A stretch of 64,000 bases of DNA from Phocoena phocoena. Lineage: Eukaryota; Chordata; Mammalia; Artiodactyla; Phocoenidae. The notes below the pieces were generated by a model that worked only from the letters and a program-made list of their open reading frames with translations, did not search any database and was not told the DNA's origin. Below, in pieces: positions 35,353 through 47,439 of this stretch; positions within the stretch are counted from its first letter, which is position 1, and the number at the start of each line of letters is the position of its first letter. Both the position numbers and the translations under genes were made by a program. The stretch covers positions 91,203,835-91,267,834 of the forward strand of contig NC_089221.1 in assembly GCF_963924675.1 (NCBI RefSeq), given 5' to 3'.

Positions 35353-38300
35353 GAGAAAAATAAGTTGTTTATGTTGCTCCTTTATTAATTTTCAGTGGGC
35401 AAAGTTTCTAGTTGGTGATTCTTGGTTTCTATTTCTTTGTTTTCCCAGTTTTCTTCTTTCTATTAGGTACATGAGAGAACTTATCAAAACTTCATTGTTT
35501 TTGGAATTAAAAAAACATTTTTCCATTTCTGTTTTCTTTTTGATTTTTCCTGGGATTGTGAGAGGGCTTTTAGTAATTTGTCATGTTAAGGAGCTGAGTA
35601 GTCCAAATCTGACTTCACACAAATAGTAAAAGGCATGAAACACAGAGACTACACCATTTGATAAATTAATCATCTTTTGTCTACGACTTTCCATAATCCA
35701 TGTTTATGATAAGGAGGAGCAGCATGTGGAAAAGTCATCTTCACCAAAAATAGTAATACCCTCACACTCAGTGCTTAACAGTGGAAGAAGAAGCCTCCAA
35801 TGCACTACTGTGGGGTTGACCATCCAAGTGCTCTCTCATTTTGAACACTGCTCCCTTCTTCCCCATTCATATGTCTGGAGGAGTAGCCAAGTTATTGCTT
35901 AACCCTTGCTTTAGGTGGTTTCTGAGTGTTGATCTCCATCTTAGCATCTTACCCAAGTTGAGCAGTAAGTCACTACCCTGGGATTTTGCAACTGGGACTT
36001 AGAATTTGATCATACTATGTACTCCAAATGTCAATTCCTTCCCAGTTTATTTTTCCTGTCTCAAGTCTACGTGTAAAGCGGTTTTCTTATGTTTTATCTT
36101 GTGTTGGCCACACAGCCATTACACCACATTCCTCATTGTGGTTCATCCCAGTATTCCCAGTTCCTCCCTAAGAAAACTTCACATCACTGCTGGTCACCTA
36201 TTTGTCTGCTGGGACATAGTGACCTCAATAGCATACTGCTCTCTGCACTGGCACCAAAAAAAGGGGTTACTCTGTTTCAATAAGCATTTCCTGTACTGCC
36301 CATTCTTTAATTCCACAAAGTATCACTACATGAGGTTGAAAAGCTGTATCAGTCTTTACAGAGGATTGGGGTAACTAAAGAAGATTACAACATAAAAAGG
36401 GAGAAAATTTAACTACATAATTAATATAACATCTGCCACAGTATTTTGTAACTCTATGTGGAGAAGATGTCCAGACCACGAACCATACAACGCCCATTTT
36501 CCAAAAGTATGAGTAAGCGGATTATGTTACAGATGACTTACTTTTTGTCAAACACGTATTCTGCTAAGTTAAATGTGCTTAAATATGTCTTAGTTAATTG
36601 GGCGTTGCAAATACTGATGTGCTTCTGACTCCCACACAAGGGAGGGATATAGATAATAGTAAAGGAAGGTGACGAGGAATTCCTCAGATTTTCAAAAACC
36701 TACTCTGGGCAAGTCACTCCAAACATCTGATGAAATATGGGTCTACTGGCTTGGGAATCTCTGCAGGACCAAGGAATGGACAGGGATCTTCCCTGTACCC
36801 TATCTGCTGTACCCTATACCCATGGTGTTGCCACATTATCTTGTTTCTTCTACAGACAGATATTCTTGAAGCAAAGTAGCTTTCTAGGATGTTATATTTG
36901 TTGACTGTCATCTGTTGTGTACAACATCTAAAGGAAAAGCAACCAAGAAATTAAAAATGGATAGAGTAGCCTCTCATGGATGGTGTATGTATCTTACCTA
37001 TAACCTCATGCCCTTCTCTTCAGGTTGTCCCTCTCTGTGATGCCCTGTATGCCTTTTGGGAAAGTATGACGGTAAACTATTTTGCTTTAAGATGCATCTG
37101 ATTTTTCCCTGCAATATATTCTTGCAGGTCTGAGTTATTCAGTCTGAAATAATAACCCAAAGGGTCTAAAATTCTCTGAAAGAGTAGCCATCACAGAACT
37201 TGTCTCATTATTCTTCCTATTTCTAACAGGTAGAGGTAGAAACACATACACACACACCCCTCCAAAGTAAAAATATCAATTCTTATAAAACAGTATAATC
37301 TCAACCTATAAGGCAGAAGATATTTATTTTTCTTACTAGCCACAGACTTTGTAAAACTATTAATCTCACAATGAAGTATGTAATATTCTTACTGTGCAGA
37401 TCAATGCTAATTCCTTTCTTTCATCTCCAACTTATACTTTCAATTTTACCCCACCAACCTGCTGGAACTGAAAAAAAACTCCTTGTCAAAATATGCCTCT
37501 TAGTAGCTGCTTATTTTGCTGTACAAAGCCCCAGTAGAGACTCTGAAATTTGTTCTTGTAAGGTCTAAAATAAATTTTTGGTCAAGAAATATCCTACTCA
37601 GGTTGTCTTTTTTTTCTCTTCTTTTTCTTGGCGAGGGGTGGGGGGGGGCGAGGTATGGCACACAGTTTCTTTCCTCCAATTATAAAATTACATTTAAGGT
37701 TCAGTGAGTGATCATGTTTTCTACCTCATGGAGAAAGCCAATCTGTACACGGAGGAAAAAGAATTACAGGGCAAAGAAAAAGAGCCCTGTGGACATTGTA
37801 GAGCCTGGGGCTAGCGCTCCCCAAGACTCAGTTGAATTCCTGCCCTTCTTAAACATAACTGGATTGTTCTCTTCCTTTTATCTCACCAGATGCCATTTTA
37901 TTTCTCCAAAGTCCTTACTAAATAAGGCTAATTCATATTTGCTTTATGTCACTTACAAGCAAAGGAAATCTCACTAGTAGACCAAACTAACCAAAACAAA
38001 GAAACAAACAAACAAAAATCTTGTCTCAGATCACCTGGTCCCATTTAAGAAAAGGCAGATATTAACTCTAACTTCATCATTTGCATAGGTGTTGTAGAAT
38101 GTTAGCTCAAAATATTAGTATGGTTGCTTTGTTTGCATTTCACTCCCCCTTTCACTCACTCTTATTCAAGAGCTAACTTTCCTCCTCCAGCCTACAACAA
38201 AACAGAAGCAAACAAATCTGAGAGGAAGATTCTGAGATCTGAGCTTGCAGTGCCAGCTTCCTAGTATAGAAGAGAGAAGTTGGGAGTAGTAAGACAGAAA

Positions 38301-38880
38301 GCAAAGAGTAATTCCAATATAATGCAAAAATAGATGAGAGAAGGGGGAAAAAAAGATGGTAGTCCTTATGGAGGAAAGAAGAAACACCTTCTGTCAGTTT
38401 TTCCTCTAGCTCCTGTTGGTGAAGGGATTCTAACTACTTCCTGTTCGGTGCTGCCTGATTCAAACTGATTTTTGTTCAAATACACTCTGAAAATTTAAAA
38501 AAAAGAAAACAAAAAATAGAAACACCTTTTGTCTCAAATGCCAGGAAGTAGAATAGAAGGGATGACAGTGACCAAATGGACTCAAGAGTTAGCATCATCC
38601 CATGTCGTCACCCAAGGACAACCTACAGTTCAACAAACCTGGAAATTTCCTAGCCCCGTAACAGGAGGAGAGGCATTTGTATATCTTGTGTGGGATTGGA
38701 GGCGTGAAGGGAATATCTTGCCCCTGGCCAGTAGTAAACACAACAGAACCAATTGGGGATATTTCTACGTGAAACATCAGTAAACACATAGACCCTGATA
38801 CAGAGAAAAGCCAGTGCCCAGGACAAAAGGAAGAACCCAAGATTTCAACCACATCTCTGTGAAATTAAAACCTCCTACAG
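35353..38880. other. Unassigned sequence
   Basis: The longest stretch between repeats in the first 40 kb. Frames of up to 122 codons (36006-36374) have no domain. A G-rich run lies near 37637-37650 and an A-rich run with GAAACAAACAAACAAA at about 38000. No repeat family identified. Confidence 0.4.
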
Positions 38881-40821
38881 GGGGTCCTTCAAGATGGCGG
38901 AGGAGTAAGACATGGAGATCACCTTCCTCCCCACAAATACATCAAAAATACATCTACATGTGGAACAACTCCTACAGGACACCTACTGGACACTGGCAGA
39001 AGACCTCAGACTTCCCAAAAGGCAAGAAACTCCCCACATACCTGGGTAGGACAAAAGAAAAAACAGAGACAAAAGCATAGGGATGGGACCTGCACCAGTG
39101 GGAGAGAGCTGTGAAGGAGGAAAAGTTTCCACACACTAGGAAGCCCCTCCACTGGGGGAGTCGGGGTGGGTGGGTCAGGGGGGAAGCTTTGGAGCCACGG
39201 AGGAGAGCACAGCAACAGGGGTGCAGAGGGCAAAGCAGAGAGATTTCCACGCAGCAGATAGGTGCTGACCAGCACTCACCAGCCTGAGAGGCTTGTCTGC
39301 TCACCTGCCGGGGCGGGTGGGCACTGGGAGCTGAGGCTCAGGCTTCGGAGGTCAGATCACAGGGAGAGGAGTGGGGGGTTGTTGGCGTGAACACAACCTG
39401 AAGGGGGCCAGTGAGCCACAGCTAGCTTGGAGGGAGTCCAGGAAAAAGTGTGGAGCTGGCAAAGAGGCAAGAGACCACTGTTTTGGGGTGTGCGAGGAGA
39501 GGGGATTCAGAGCACTGCCTAAATGAGCTTCAGAGATGGGCACGAGCCATGGCTATCAGTGTGGACACCAGAGACGGGCATGAGATGCTAAGGTTGCTGC
39601 TGCAGCCACCAAGAAGCCTGTGTGCGAGCACAGGTCACTATCCACACCTCCCCTCCCAGGAGCCTGTGCAGCCCACCACTGCCAGGGCCCCGTGATCCAG
39701 GGACAACTTCCCTGGGAGAACACACAGTGCGCCTCAGGCTGTTGCGATGTCATGCCGGCCTCTGCTGCCAGAGGCTTGCCCCATATTCCGTACCCCTCCC
39801 TCCCCCCGGCCTGAGTGAGCCACAGCCCACTAATCAGCTTCTCCTTTAACCCCCGCCTTCAGGGGAAAGAACAAACGCCAGAGGGTGACCTACATGCAGA
39901 GGCAGGGCCAAATCCAAAGCTGAACCCCAGGAGCTGTGCGAACAAAGAAGAGAAAGGGAAATTTCTCCGTACAGCCTCAGGAGCAATGGATTAAATCTCC
40001 ACAAACAACTTGATGTACCCTGCATCTGTGGAATACCTGAATAGACAACGACTCATCCCAAAATTGAGGTGGTGAACTTTGGGAGCAACTATAGACTTGA
40101 GGTTTGCTGTATGCAATTGACTAGTTTCTGATTTTTATGTTTATCTTAGTTTAGTTTTTAGCACTTGTTATCACTGGTGGATTTCTTTTTTGGTTTGGTT
40201 GCTCTATTCTTTCTTTTTTTAATTACTTTTTAATTTTAATAATTTTTAAAATTTTTAATGACTTTATTTTATATTATTTTATTGTTTCTTCTTTCTTTCT
40301 TTCTTTTTCTCCCTTTTCTTCTGAGCCGTGTGGTTGACAGGGTCTTGGTGCTCCAGCCAGGTGTCAGACCTGAGCCTCTGAAGTGAGAGATCCGAGTTCA
40401 GGACATTGCTCCACCAGACACCTACCAGGCCCACTTAATATCAAATGGTGAAAGCTCTCCCAGAGATCTCCATTTCAACGCTAAGACCCAGCTCCACTCA
40501 ACAACCAGCAAGCTAAAGTGCTGGACATCCTATGCAAAACAACGAGCAAGAGAGGAACATAACCCCACCCATTAGCACAGAGGCTGCCTAAAATCGTAAG
40601 TTCACAAACGCCCCAAAATACACCACTGGACACAGTCCTGCCCACCAGAAAGAAAAGAACCAGCCTCATCCACCAGAACAGAGCCACAAGTCCCCTCCAC
40701 AAGGAAGCCTACACAACCCACTGAACCAATCTTAGCCACTGGGGGCAGACACCAAAAACAGTGAGAACTATGACCCTGCAGCCTGCAAAAAGGAAACCCC
40801 AAACACTGTAAGGTAAGGAAA

Positions 40822-41714
40822 ATGAGAAGACAGAGAAACACACACAGATGAAGGACCAAGGTAAAAACCCACCAGACCAAACAAATAAAGAGGAAATAGA
40901 CAGTCTAACTGAAAAATAATTCAGAGTAATGATAGTAAAGATGATCCAAAATCTTGGAAACAGAATGGAGAAAATACAAGAAATGTGTAACAAGGACATA
41001 GAAGAACTAAAGATGAAACAAACAACGATGAACAACACAATAAATGAAATTAAAAATCTTCTAGAAGGAATCAGTAGGAGAATAACTGAGGCAGAAGAAT
41101 GGAGAAGTGACCTGGAAGATAAAATAGTGCAAATAACTACCACAGAGCAGGATAAAGAAAAAAGAATGATAACAATTGAGGAGAGTCTCAGAGACATCTG
41201 GGACAACATTAAATGCACCAACATTTGAATTATAGGGGTCCCAGAAGAAGAAGAGAAAAAAAGAGGGACTGAGAAAATATTTGAAGAGATTATAGTTGAA
41301 AACTTCCCTAATATGGAAAAGGAAATAGTGAACCAAGTCCAGGAAGCACAGAGAATACCACACAGGATAAATCCAAGGAGAAATGTGCCAAGACACATAT
41401 TACTCAAACTATCCAAAATTAAATAAGAAGAAAAAATATTGAAAGCAGCAATGGAAAAGCAACAAATAGCATACAAGGGAATTCCCATAATGTTGATAGC
41501 TGATCTTTCGGCAGAAACTCTGCAAGCCAGAAGGGAACGGCAGGACATATGTAAAGTGAGGAAAGGGAATAACCTACAAACAAGATTACTCTACCCAGCA
41601 AGGACCTCATTTAGATAAAACACAGAAATTAAAACCTTTACAGACAAGCAAAAGCTAAGAGGATTCAGCACCAACAAACCAGCTTTACAACAAATGTTAA
41701 AGGAACTTCTCTAG
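40822..41714 (+). pseudogene. L1 ORF1 pseudogene
   Basis: L1 ORF1 encodes an RNA-binding trimeric coiled-coil protein. The reading begins at ATG 40822 with a 1-base loss soon after. Stops occur at 40917-40919, 41226-41228, near 41424 and near 41618. A Lys/Glu-rich coiled-coil part is readable at 40929-41228, followed by an RNA-recognition/C-terminal part with NFPNMEKEI and QARRERQDI, ending TAG at 41712-41714. The antisense strand holds a 279-codon frame (40709-41548). Confidence 0.8.
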
Positions 41715-41772
41715 GCAGGAAACACAACAGAAGGAAAAGGCATACAATAACAAACCCCAAACAATTAAGAAA

Positions 41773-44700
41773 ATGGTAATAGGAACATATATATCAATAA
41801 CTACCTTAAATATAAATGGATTAAATTCTCCAACCAAAAGACACAGACTGGTTGAATGGATACAAAAACAAGACTAATATATAGGCTGTCTATGAGACAC
41901 CCACTTCAAACCTAGGGACACATACACACTGAAAGTGAGGGGATGGAAAAAGATATTCCATGCAAACGGAAATCAAAAGAAAGCTGGAGTAGCAATTCTC
42001 ATTATCAGACAAAATAGACTTTAAAATAAAGACTATTACAAGAGACAAAGAAGGATACTACATAATGATCAAGGGATCAATCCAAGAAGAAGATATAACA
42101 ATGTAAATATTTATGCACCCAAAATAGGAGCACCTCAACACATAAAGCAAATGCTAACTACCATGAAAGGGGAAATTGACAGTAACACAATCATAGTAGG
42201 GGACTTTAACATCCCACTTTCACCAATGGACAGATCATCCAAAATGAAAATAAACACAAGCTTTAAATGATACATTAAACAAGATGGATTTAATTGATAT
42301 TTATAGGACATTCCATCCAAAAACAACAGAATACACTTTAGTCCCAAGTGCTCATGGAATATTTTCCAAGATAGATCATATATTGGGTCACAAATCAAGC
42401 CTTGGTAAATTTAAGAAAATTGAAATTGTATCAAGTATCTTTCCCAACCACAATGCTATGAGACTTAGATATCAATTACAGGAAAAAAAACTGTAAAAAA
42501 TACAAACACATGGAGGCTAAACAATACATTACTAAATAACCAAGAGATCACTGAAGAAATCAAAGAGAAAATAAGAAAATTCCTGGAAACAAATGATAAT
42601 GAAAACATGATGACCCAGAACCTATGGGATGCAGCAAAAGCACTAATAAGAGGGAAGGTTATAGCAATACAATCCTACCTCAAGAAATAAGAAACATCTC
42701 AAATAAACAACCTAACCTTACACCTAAAGCAATTTAGAGAAAGAAGAACAAAAAAACACCAAAGTTAGCAGAAGGAAAGAAATCATAAAGATCAGATCAG
42801 AAGTAAATGAAAAAGAAATGAAGAAAATGATAGCAAAGACCAATAAAACTAAAAGCTAATTCTTTGAGAATATTAACAAAATTGATAAACCATTAACCAG
42901 ACTCATCAAGAAAAAAAGGGAGAAGACTCAAATCAATAGAATTAGAAATGAAAAAGGAGAAGTAACAACTGACACTGCAGAAATACAAAGGATCTTGAAA
43001 GATTACTACAAGCAACTCTATGCCAATAAAATGGACAACCTGGAAGATATGGACAAATTCTTAGAAAAGCCCAACCTTCTAAGACTGAACCAGGTAGAAA
43101 TAGAAATTATAAACAGACAAATCACAAGCACTGAAATTGAAACTGTGATTAAAATCTTCCAACAAACAAAAGCCCAGGACCAGATGGCTTCACAGGTGAA
43201 TTCTATCAAACATTTAGAGAAGGGTTAACACCTATCCTTCTCAAACTCTTCCAAAATATAGCAGAGGGGGGAACACTCCCAAACTCATTCTATGAGGCCA
43301 CCGTCACCCTGATACCAAAACCAGACAAAGATGTCACAAAGAAAGGAAACAACAGGTAAATATCACTGATGAACATAGATGCAAAAATTCCCAACAAAAT
43401 ACTACCAAACAGAATCCAACAGCACATTAAACGGATCATACACCATGAGCAAGTGGGGTTTATCACAGGAATGGAAGGATTCTTCAATATACGCAAATCA
43501 ATCAATGTGATACATCATATTAACAAACTGAAGAATAAAAACCATATGATCATCTCAATAGATGCAGAAAAAGCTTTCAACAAAATTCAACAGCCATTTA
43601 TGATAAAACCCCTCCAGAAAGTAGGCATAGACGGAACTTACCTCAACATAATAAAGGCCACTGTATGACAAACCCACAGCCAACATCATTCTCAATGGTG
43701 AAAAATTGAAACCATTTCCACTAAGATCAGGAACAAGGCAAGGTTGACCATTCTCACCACTATTATTTAACAGAGTTTTAGAAGTTTTAGCCACAGCAGT
43801 CAGAGAAGAAAAAGAAATAAAAGGAATCCAAATCAGAAAAGAAGAAGTAAAACTGTCATTGTTTGCAGATGACATGATACTATACATAGAGAATCCTAAA
43901 GATGCTACCAGAAAATTACTAGAGCTAATCAATGAATTTGGTAAAGTAGCAGGATACCAAATTAATGCACAGAAATCTATTGCATTCCTATACACTAATG
44001 ATGAAAAATCTGAAAGAGAAATTAAAGAAACACTCCCATTTACCACTGCGACAAAAAGAATAAAATACCTAGGAATATACTGACCTAAGGAGACAAAAGA
44101 CCTGTATGCAGAAAACTATAAGACACTGATGAAAGAAAGTAAAGATGACACAAACAGATGGAGAGATATACCATGCTCCTATATTGGAAGAATCAACATT
44201 GTGAAAATGAATATGCTACTGAAAGTAATCTACATATTCAATGCAATCCCTATCAAACTACCAATGTCAATTTTCACAGCACTAGAATAAAAAATTCATA
44301 ATTTGTATGGAAACACAAAAGACCCCAAATAGCTAAAGCAATCTTGAGAAAGAAAAATGGAGCTGGAGGAATCAGGCTCCCTGAATTCAGACTATACTAC
44401 AAAGCTACAGTCATCAAGACAGTATGGTACTGGTACAAAAACAGAAATATAGATCAATTGAATAGGACAGAAAGCCCAGAGATAACCCAATGCACATATG
44501 GTCACCTTATCTTTGATAAAGGAGGCAAGAATATACAATGGAGAGAATACAGCCTCTTCAATAAGTGGTGCTGGGAAAACTGGACAGCTACATGTAAAAG
44601 AATGATTTTAGAACACTTCCTAACACCATACACAAAAATAAACCCCAAATGGATTAAAGACCTAAATGTAAGGCCAGACACTATCAAACTCTTAGAGGAA

Positions 44701-45436
44701 AACATAGGCAGAACACTCTGTGACATAAATCACAGCAAATCCTTTTTGACCCACCTCCTAGAGAAATGGAAATAAAAATAAAAAAATGGGACCTAATGAA
44801 ACTTAAAACCTTTTGCACAGCAAAGGTAATCATAAACAAGAGAAAATGACAACCCTCAAAATGGGAGAAAATATTTGCAAATGAAGCAACTGACAAAGGA
44901 TTAATCTTCAAAATATACAAGCAACTCATGCAGCTCAATATCAAAAAAACAAACAACCCAATCCAAAAATGGGTAGAAGATCTAAATAGACATTTCTCCA
45001 AAGAAGATATACAGATTGCCAACAAACAGATGAAAGGATGCTCAACATCACTAATCATTAGAGAAATGTAACTCAAAACTACAATGAGGTATCACCTCAC
45101 ACCAGTCAGAATGGCCATCATCAAAAAATCTACAAACAATAATGCTAGAGATGGTGTGGAGAAAAGGGAACCCTCTTGCACTGTTGGTGGGAATGTAAAT
45201 TCATATAGCCAGTATGGAGAACAGTATGGGTGTTCCTTAAAAAACTAAAAACAGAACTACCATATGACCCAGCAATCCCATTACTGGGCATATACCCTGA
45301 GAAAACCATAATTCAGAAAGAGTCATGTACCACAATGTTCATTGCTGCTCTATTTATAATAGCCAGGTCATGGAAGCAACCTAAGTGTCCATCAACAGAT
45401 GAATGGATAAAGAAGATGTGGCACATATATACAATA
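41773..45436 (+). pseudogene. L1 ORF2 pseudogene (endonuclease and reverse transcriptase)
   Basis: ATG at 41773 starts the apurinic-type endonuclease. Stops fall at codon 35 (41875) and codon 41 (41893, TGA). The latter hits the first position of the conserved CLQETH-type motif, and the next codon is Asp, so the catalytic glutamate is lost. VGDFN is readable near 42196-42210. Reverse transcriptase follows: SIDAEKAF near 43557, FADD at 43862-43873, and [13 protein letters not shown]. The Cys-rich C-terminal region reads [20 protein letters not shown] (44347). Several frames are shifted or stopped. The end is lost at 45436. Confidence 0.85.
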
Positions 45437-45706
45437 GATTTATATAGCTGACAGAAAGAAGAACAACTCCTCATTTCTATTCCTTACCATAGATCTTTTG
45501 GAAGGTGGGACAAGCAAGTGCCACAATTTTTAGAAAAAACAAGAACAAACAAACAAGAATATACAGCTTTCCAAGGAACCGAATAGGAGAATTTCATTAT
45601 CTCAGACCCTTAGCATAATCTTGCTAAAAACATAATATAGAGATGGCTGGTCTACAACTGAGAAAATGAAGGCAGAGAGAAGTCAGAAGCTTGTCAATAT
45701 CACCCA
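45437..45706. other. Spacer between the two L1 elements
   Basis: About 270 bases of non-L1 sequence with no recognisable repeat. Confidence 0.5.
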
Positions 45707-45944
45707 GTGAGGAGAGGAACCAAGATGGCGGAGTAGAAGGACGTGCTCTCACTCCCTCTTGTGAGAACACCAGAATCACAACTAGCTGCTGGACAATCAT
45801 CGACAGGAAGACACTGGAACTCACCAAAAAAGATACCCCACATCCAAAGACAAAGGAAAAGTCACAATGAGATGATAGGAGGGGTGCAATCACAGTAAAA
45901 TCAAATCCCACAACTGCTGGGTGGGTGACTCACAGACTGGAGAA

Positions 45945-46351
45945 TGTAAGGCCAACTGGCCCGAGGCAGGGGAACACAATCAGATTCACAGGTTGCATCA
46001 GACCACCAGTTCCAGAAACTTCCCTGGAGACATTCCGGACCACCCAGTTCCAGGAACTGACCTGGGGACTTTGAAACCAGCCCAGCCTTCCCGCCTTTCG
46101 AGGGGCGGGACTAACGGTCCCCCAGGATACCCGAAAAGACCACCAAATAAGGAATACCCTGCGCCCTCCCAGATTCACCACACCCCTTTCCCTTCTTCCC
46201 CTATAAAATCTTGCCCAACCCTCGCCTGGGCGCAACTTCTCTGGCCCCTTTCTCTCGGACCAGTGAACCTCGCCCAGGAGCGCTCCCTAATAAAGCTCGC
46301 GTGAAGCTTTCCTCTGTTTCGCGGTGCCGTTTGTTAAGATCCGACCTTACA
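45945..46351 (+). mobile_element. Well-preserved solo LTR in the L1 5'UTR
   Basis: Begins TGTAAGG and ends CCTTACA, a perfect 7-base terminal inverted repeat. The 5-base duplication GAGAA is perfect at 45940-45944 and 46352-46356. It has CTATAAAATC (TATA, 46202-46208), an AATAAA at 46289-46294 followed by GCTCGCGTGAAGC, and a GC-rich U3 with GGGGCGGGAC. CpG sites are retained. It looks younger than the ERV at 7-13 kb and belongs to a different class I family. Removing it restores a continuous L1 5'UTR. Confidence 0.88.
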
Positions 46352-47033
46352 GAGAACACTTATACCACAGAAGTCCACCCACTGGAGAGAAGGTTCTGAG
46401 CCCCACGTCAGGCTTCCCAACCTGGGGGTCCGGCAACGGGAGGAGGAATTCCTAGAGAATCAGAATTTGAAGCCTAGTGGGAATTGATTGCAGGATTTCG
46501 ACAGGACTGGGGGAAACAGAGACTCCACTCTTGGAGGGCACACACAAAGTAGTATGCTCATTGGGACCCAGGGGAAGAAGCAGTGACCCCAGGGGGAGAC
46601 TGAACCAGACCTATCTGCTAGTGTTGGAGGGTCTCCTGCAGAGGCGGGGTGGGGGGGCTGTGGCTCACCGTGGGGACAAGGACACTGGCAGCAGAAGTTC
46701 TGGGAAGTACTCCTTGGCGTGAGCCCTCCCAGAGTCTGTCATTAGCCCCACCAAAGAGCCCAGGTACACTCCAGTGTTGGGTTGCCTCAGGCAAAACAAC
46801 CAACAGGGAGGAAACCCAGCCCCACCCAGCAACAGTCAAGCGGATTAAAGTTTTACTGAGCTCTGCCCACCAGAGCAACACCCAGCTATACCCAACACCA
46901 GTCCCTCCCATCAGGAAACCTACACAAGCCTCTTAGATAGCCTCATCCACCAGAGGGCAGACAGCAGAAGCAAGAAGAACTACAATCCTGCAGCCTGTGG
47001 AACAAAAACCACATTCACAGAAAGATTGACAAG

Positions 47034-47434
47034 ATGAAAAGGCAGAGGGCTATGTACCAGATGAAGGAACAAGAAAAACCCCCAGAAAAACAACTAAATG
47101 AAGTGGAGATAGGCAACCTTCCAAAAAAAGAATTCAGAATAATGATAGTGAAGATGATCCAGGACCTCGGAAAAAGAATGGAGACAAAGATTGAGAAGAT
47201 GCAAGAAATGTTTAACAAAGACCTAGAAGAATTAAAGAACAAACAAACAGAGATGAGCAATATGGTAACTGAAATGAAAACTACACTAGAAGGGATCAAT
47301 AGCAGAATAACTGGGGCAGAAGAACGGATAAGTGACCTGGAAGACAGAATGGTGGAATTCACTGCTGTGGAACAGAATAAAGAAAAAAGAATGAAAAGAA
47401 ATGAAGACAGCCTAAGAGGCCTCTGGGACAAAAA
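47034..47434 (+). pseudogene. L1 ORF1 fragment, open but truncated
   Basis: ATG at 47034 opens about 133 L1 codons with no stop. The start MKRQRAMYQMKEQEKPPEK leads into the coiled coil (EKMQEMFNKDLEELKNKQTE) and a downstream 'ISDLEDRMVEF' segment. The frame runs on for a few codons (CWYYLL) in flanking sequence. The RNA-recognition and C-terminal domains are missing. Confidence 0.85.
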
Positions 47435-47439
47435 ATGCT

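Larger units (their letters stand above)
38881..45436 (+). mobile_element. L1 LINE with 5'UTR, ORF1 and ORF2 but no 3' end
   Basis: Starts with GGGGGTCCTTCAAGATGGCGGAGG, a typical L1 5'UTR start. The 5'UTR runs to about 40821, with a TTTC-rich stretch near 40280-40310. ORF1 and ORF2 follow with many stops. The text stops abruptly at ATGTGGCACATATATACAAT (45436), just before where the 3' part of ORF2 would continue (compare 31960-32452). No 3'UTR or poly-A is present. Normal L1 truncation removes the 5' end, so the missing 3' end implies later loss or a non-standard insertion. Confidence 0.85.
45707..47434 (+). mobile_element. Second L1: 5'UTR and partial ORF1 only
   Basis: Begins GAGGAACCAAGATGGCGGAG, an L1 5'UTR start of a related but different subfamily. 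The 5'UTR is split by a solo LTR (45945-46351), and ORF1 opens at 47034. The L1 text ends at 47434 within ORF1 (…CTCTGGGACAAAA) without poly-A. It therefore keeps the 5' end and lacks about three quarters of the element. Confidence 0.8.

Noticed and set aside
43555..44046. 163-codon minus-strand frame
   Set aside because: Antisense of L1 ORF2 reverse transcriptase.
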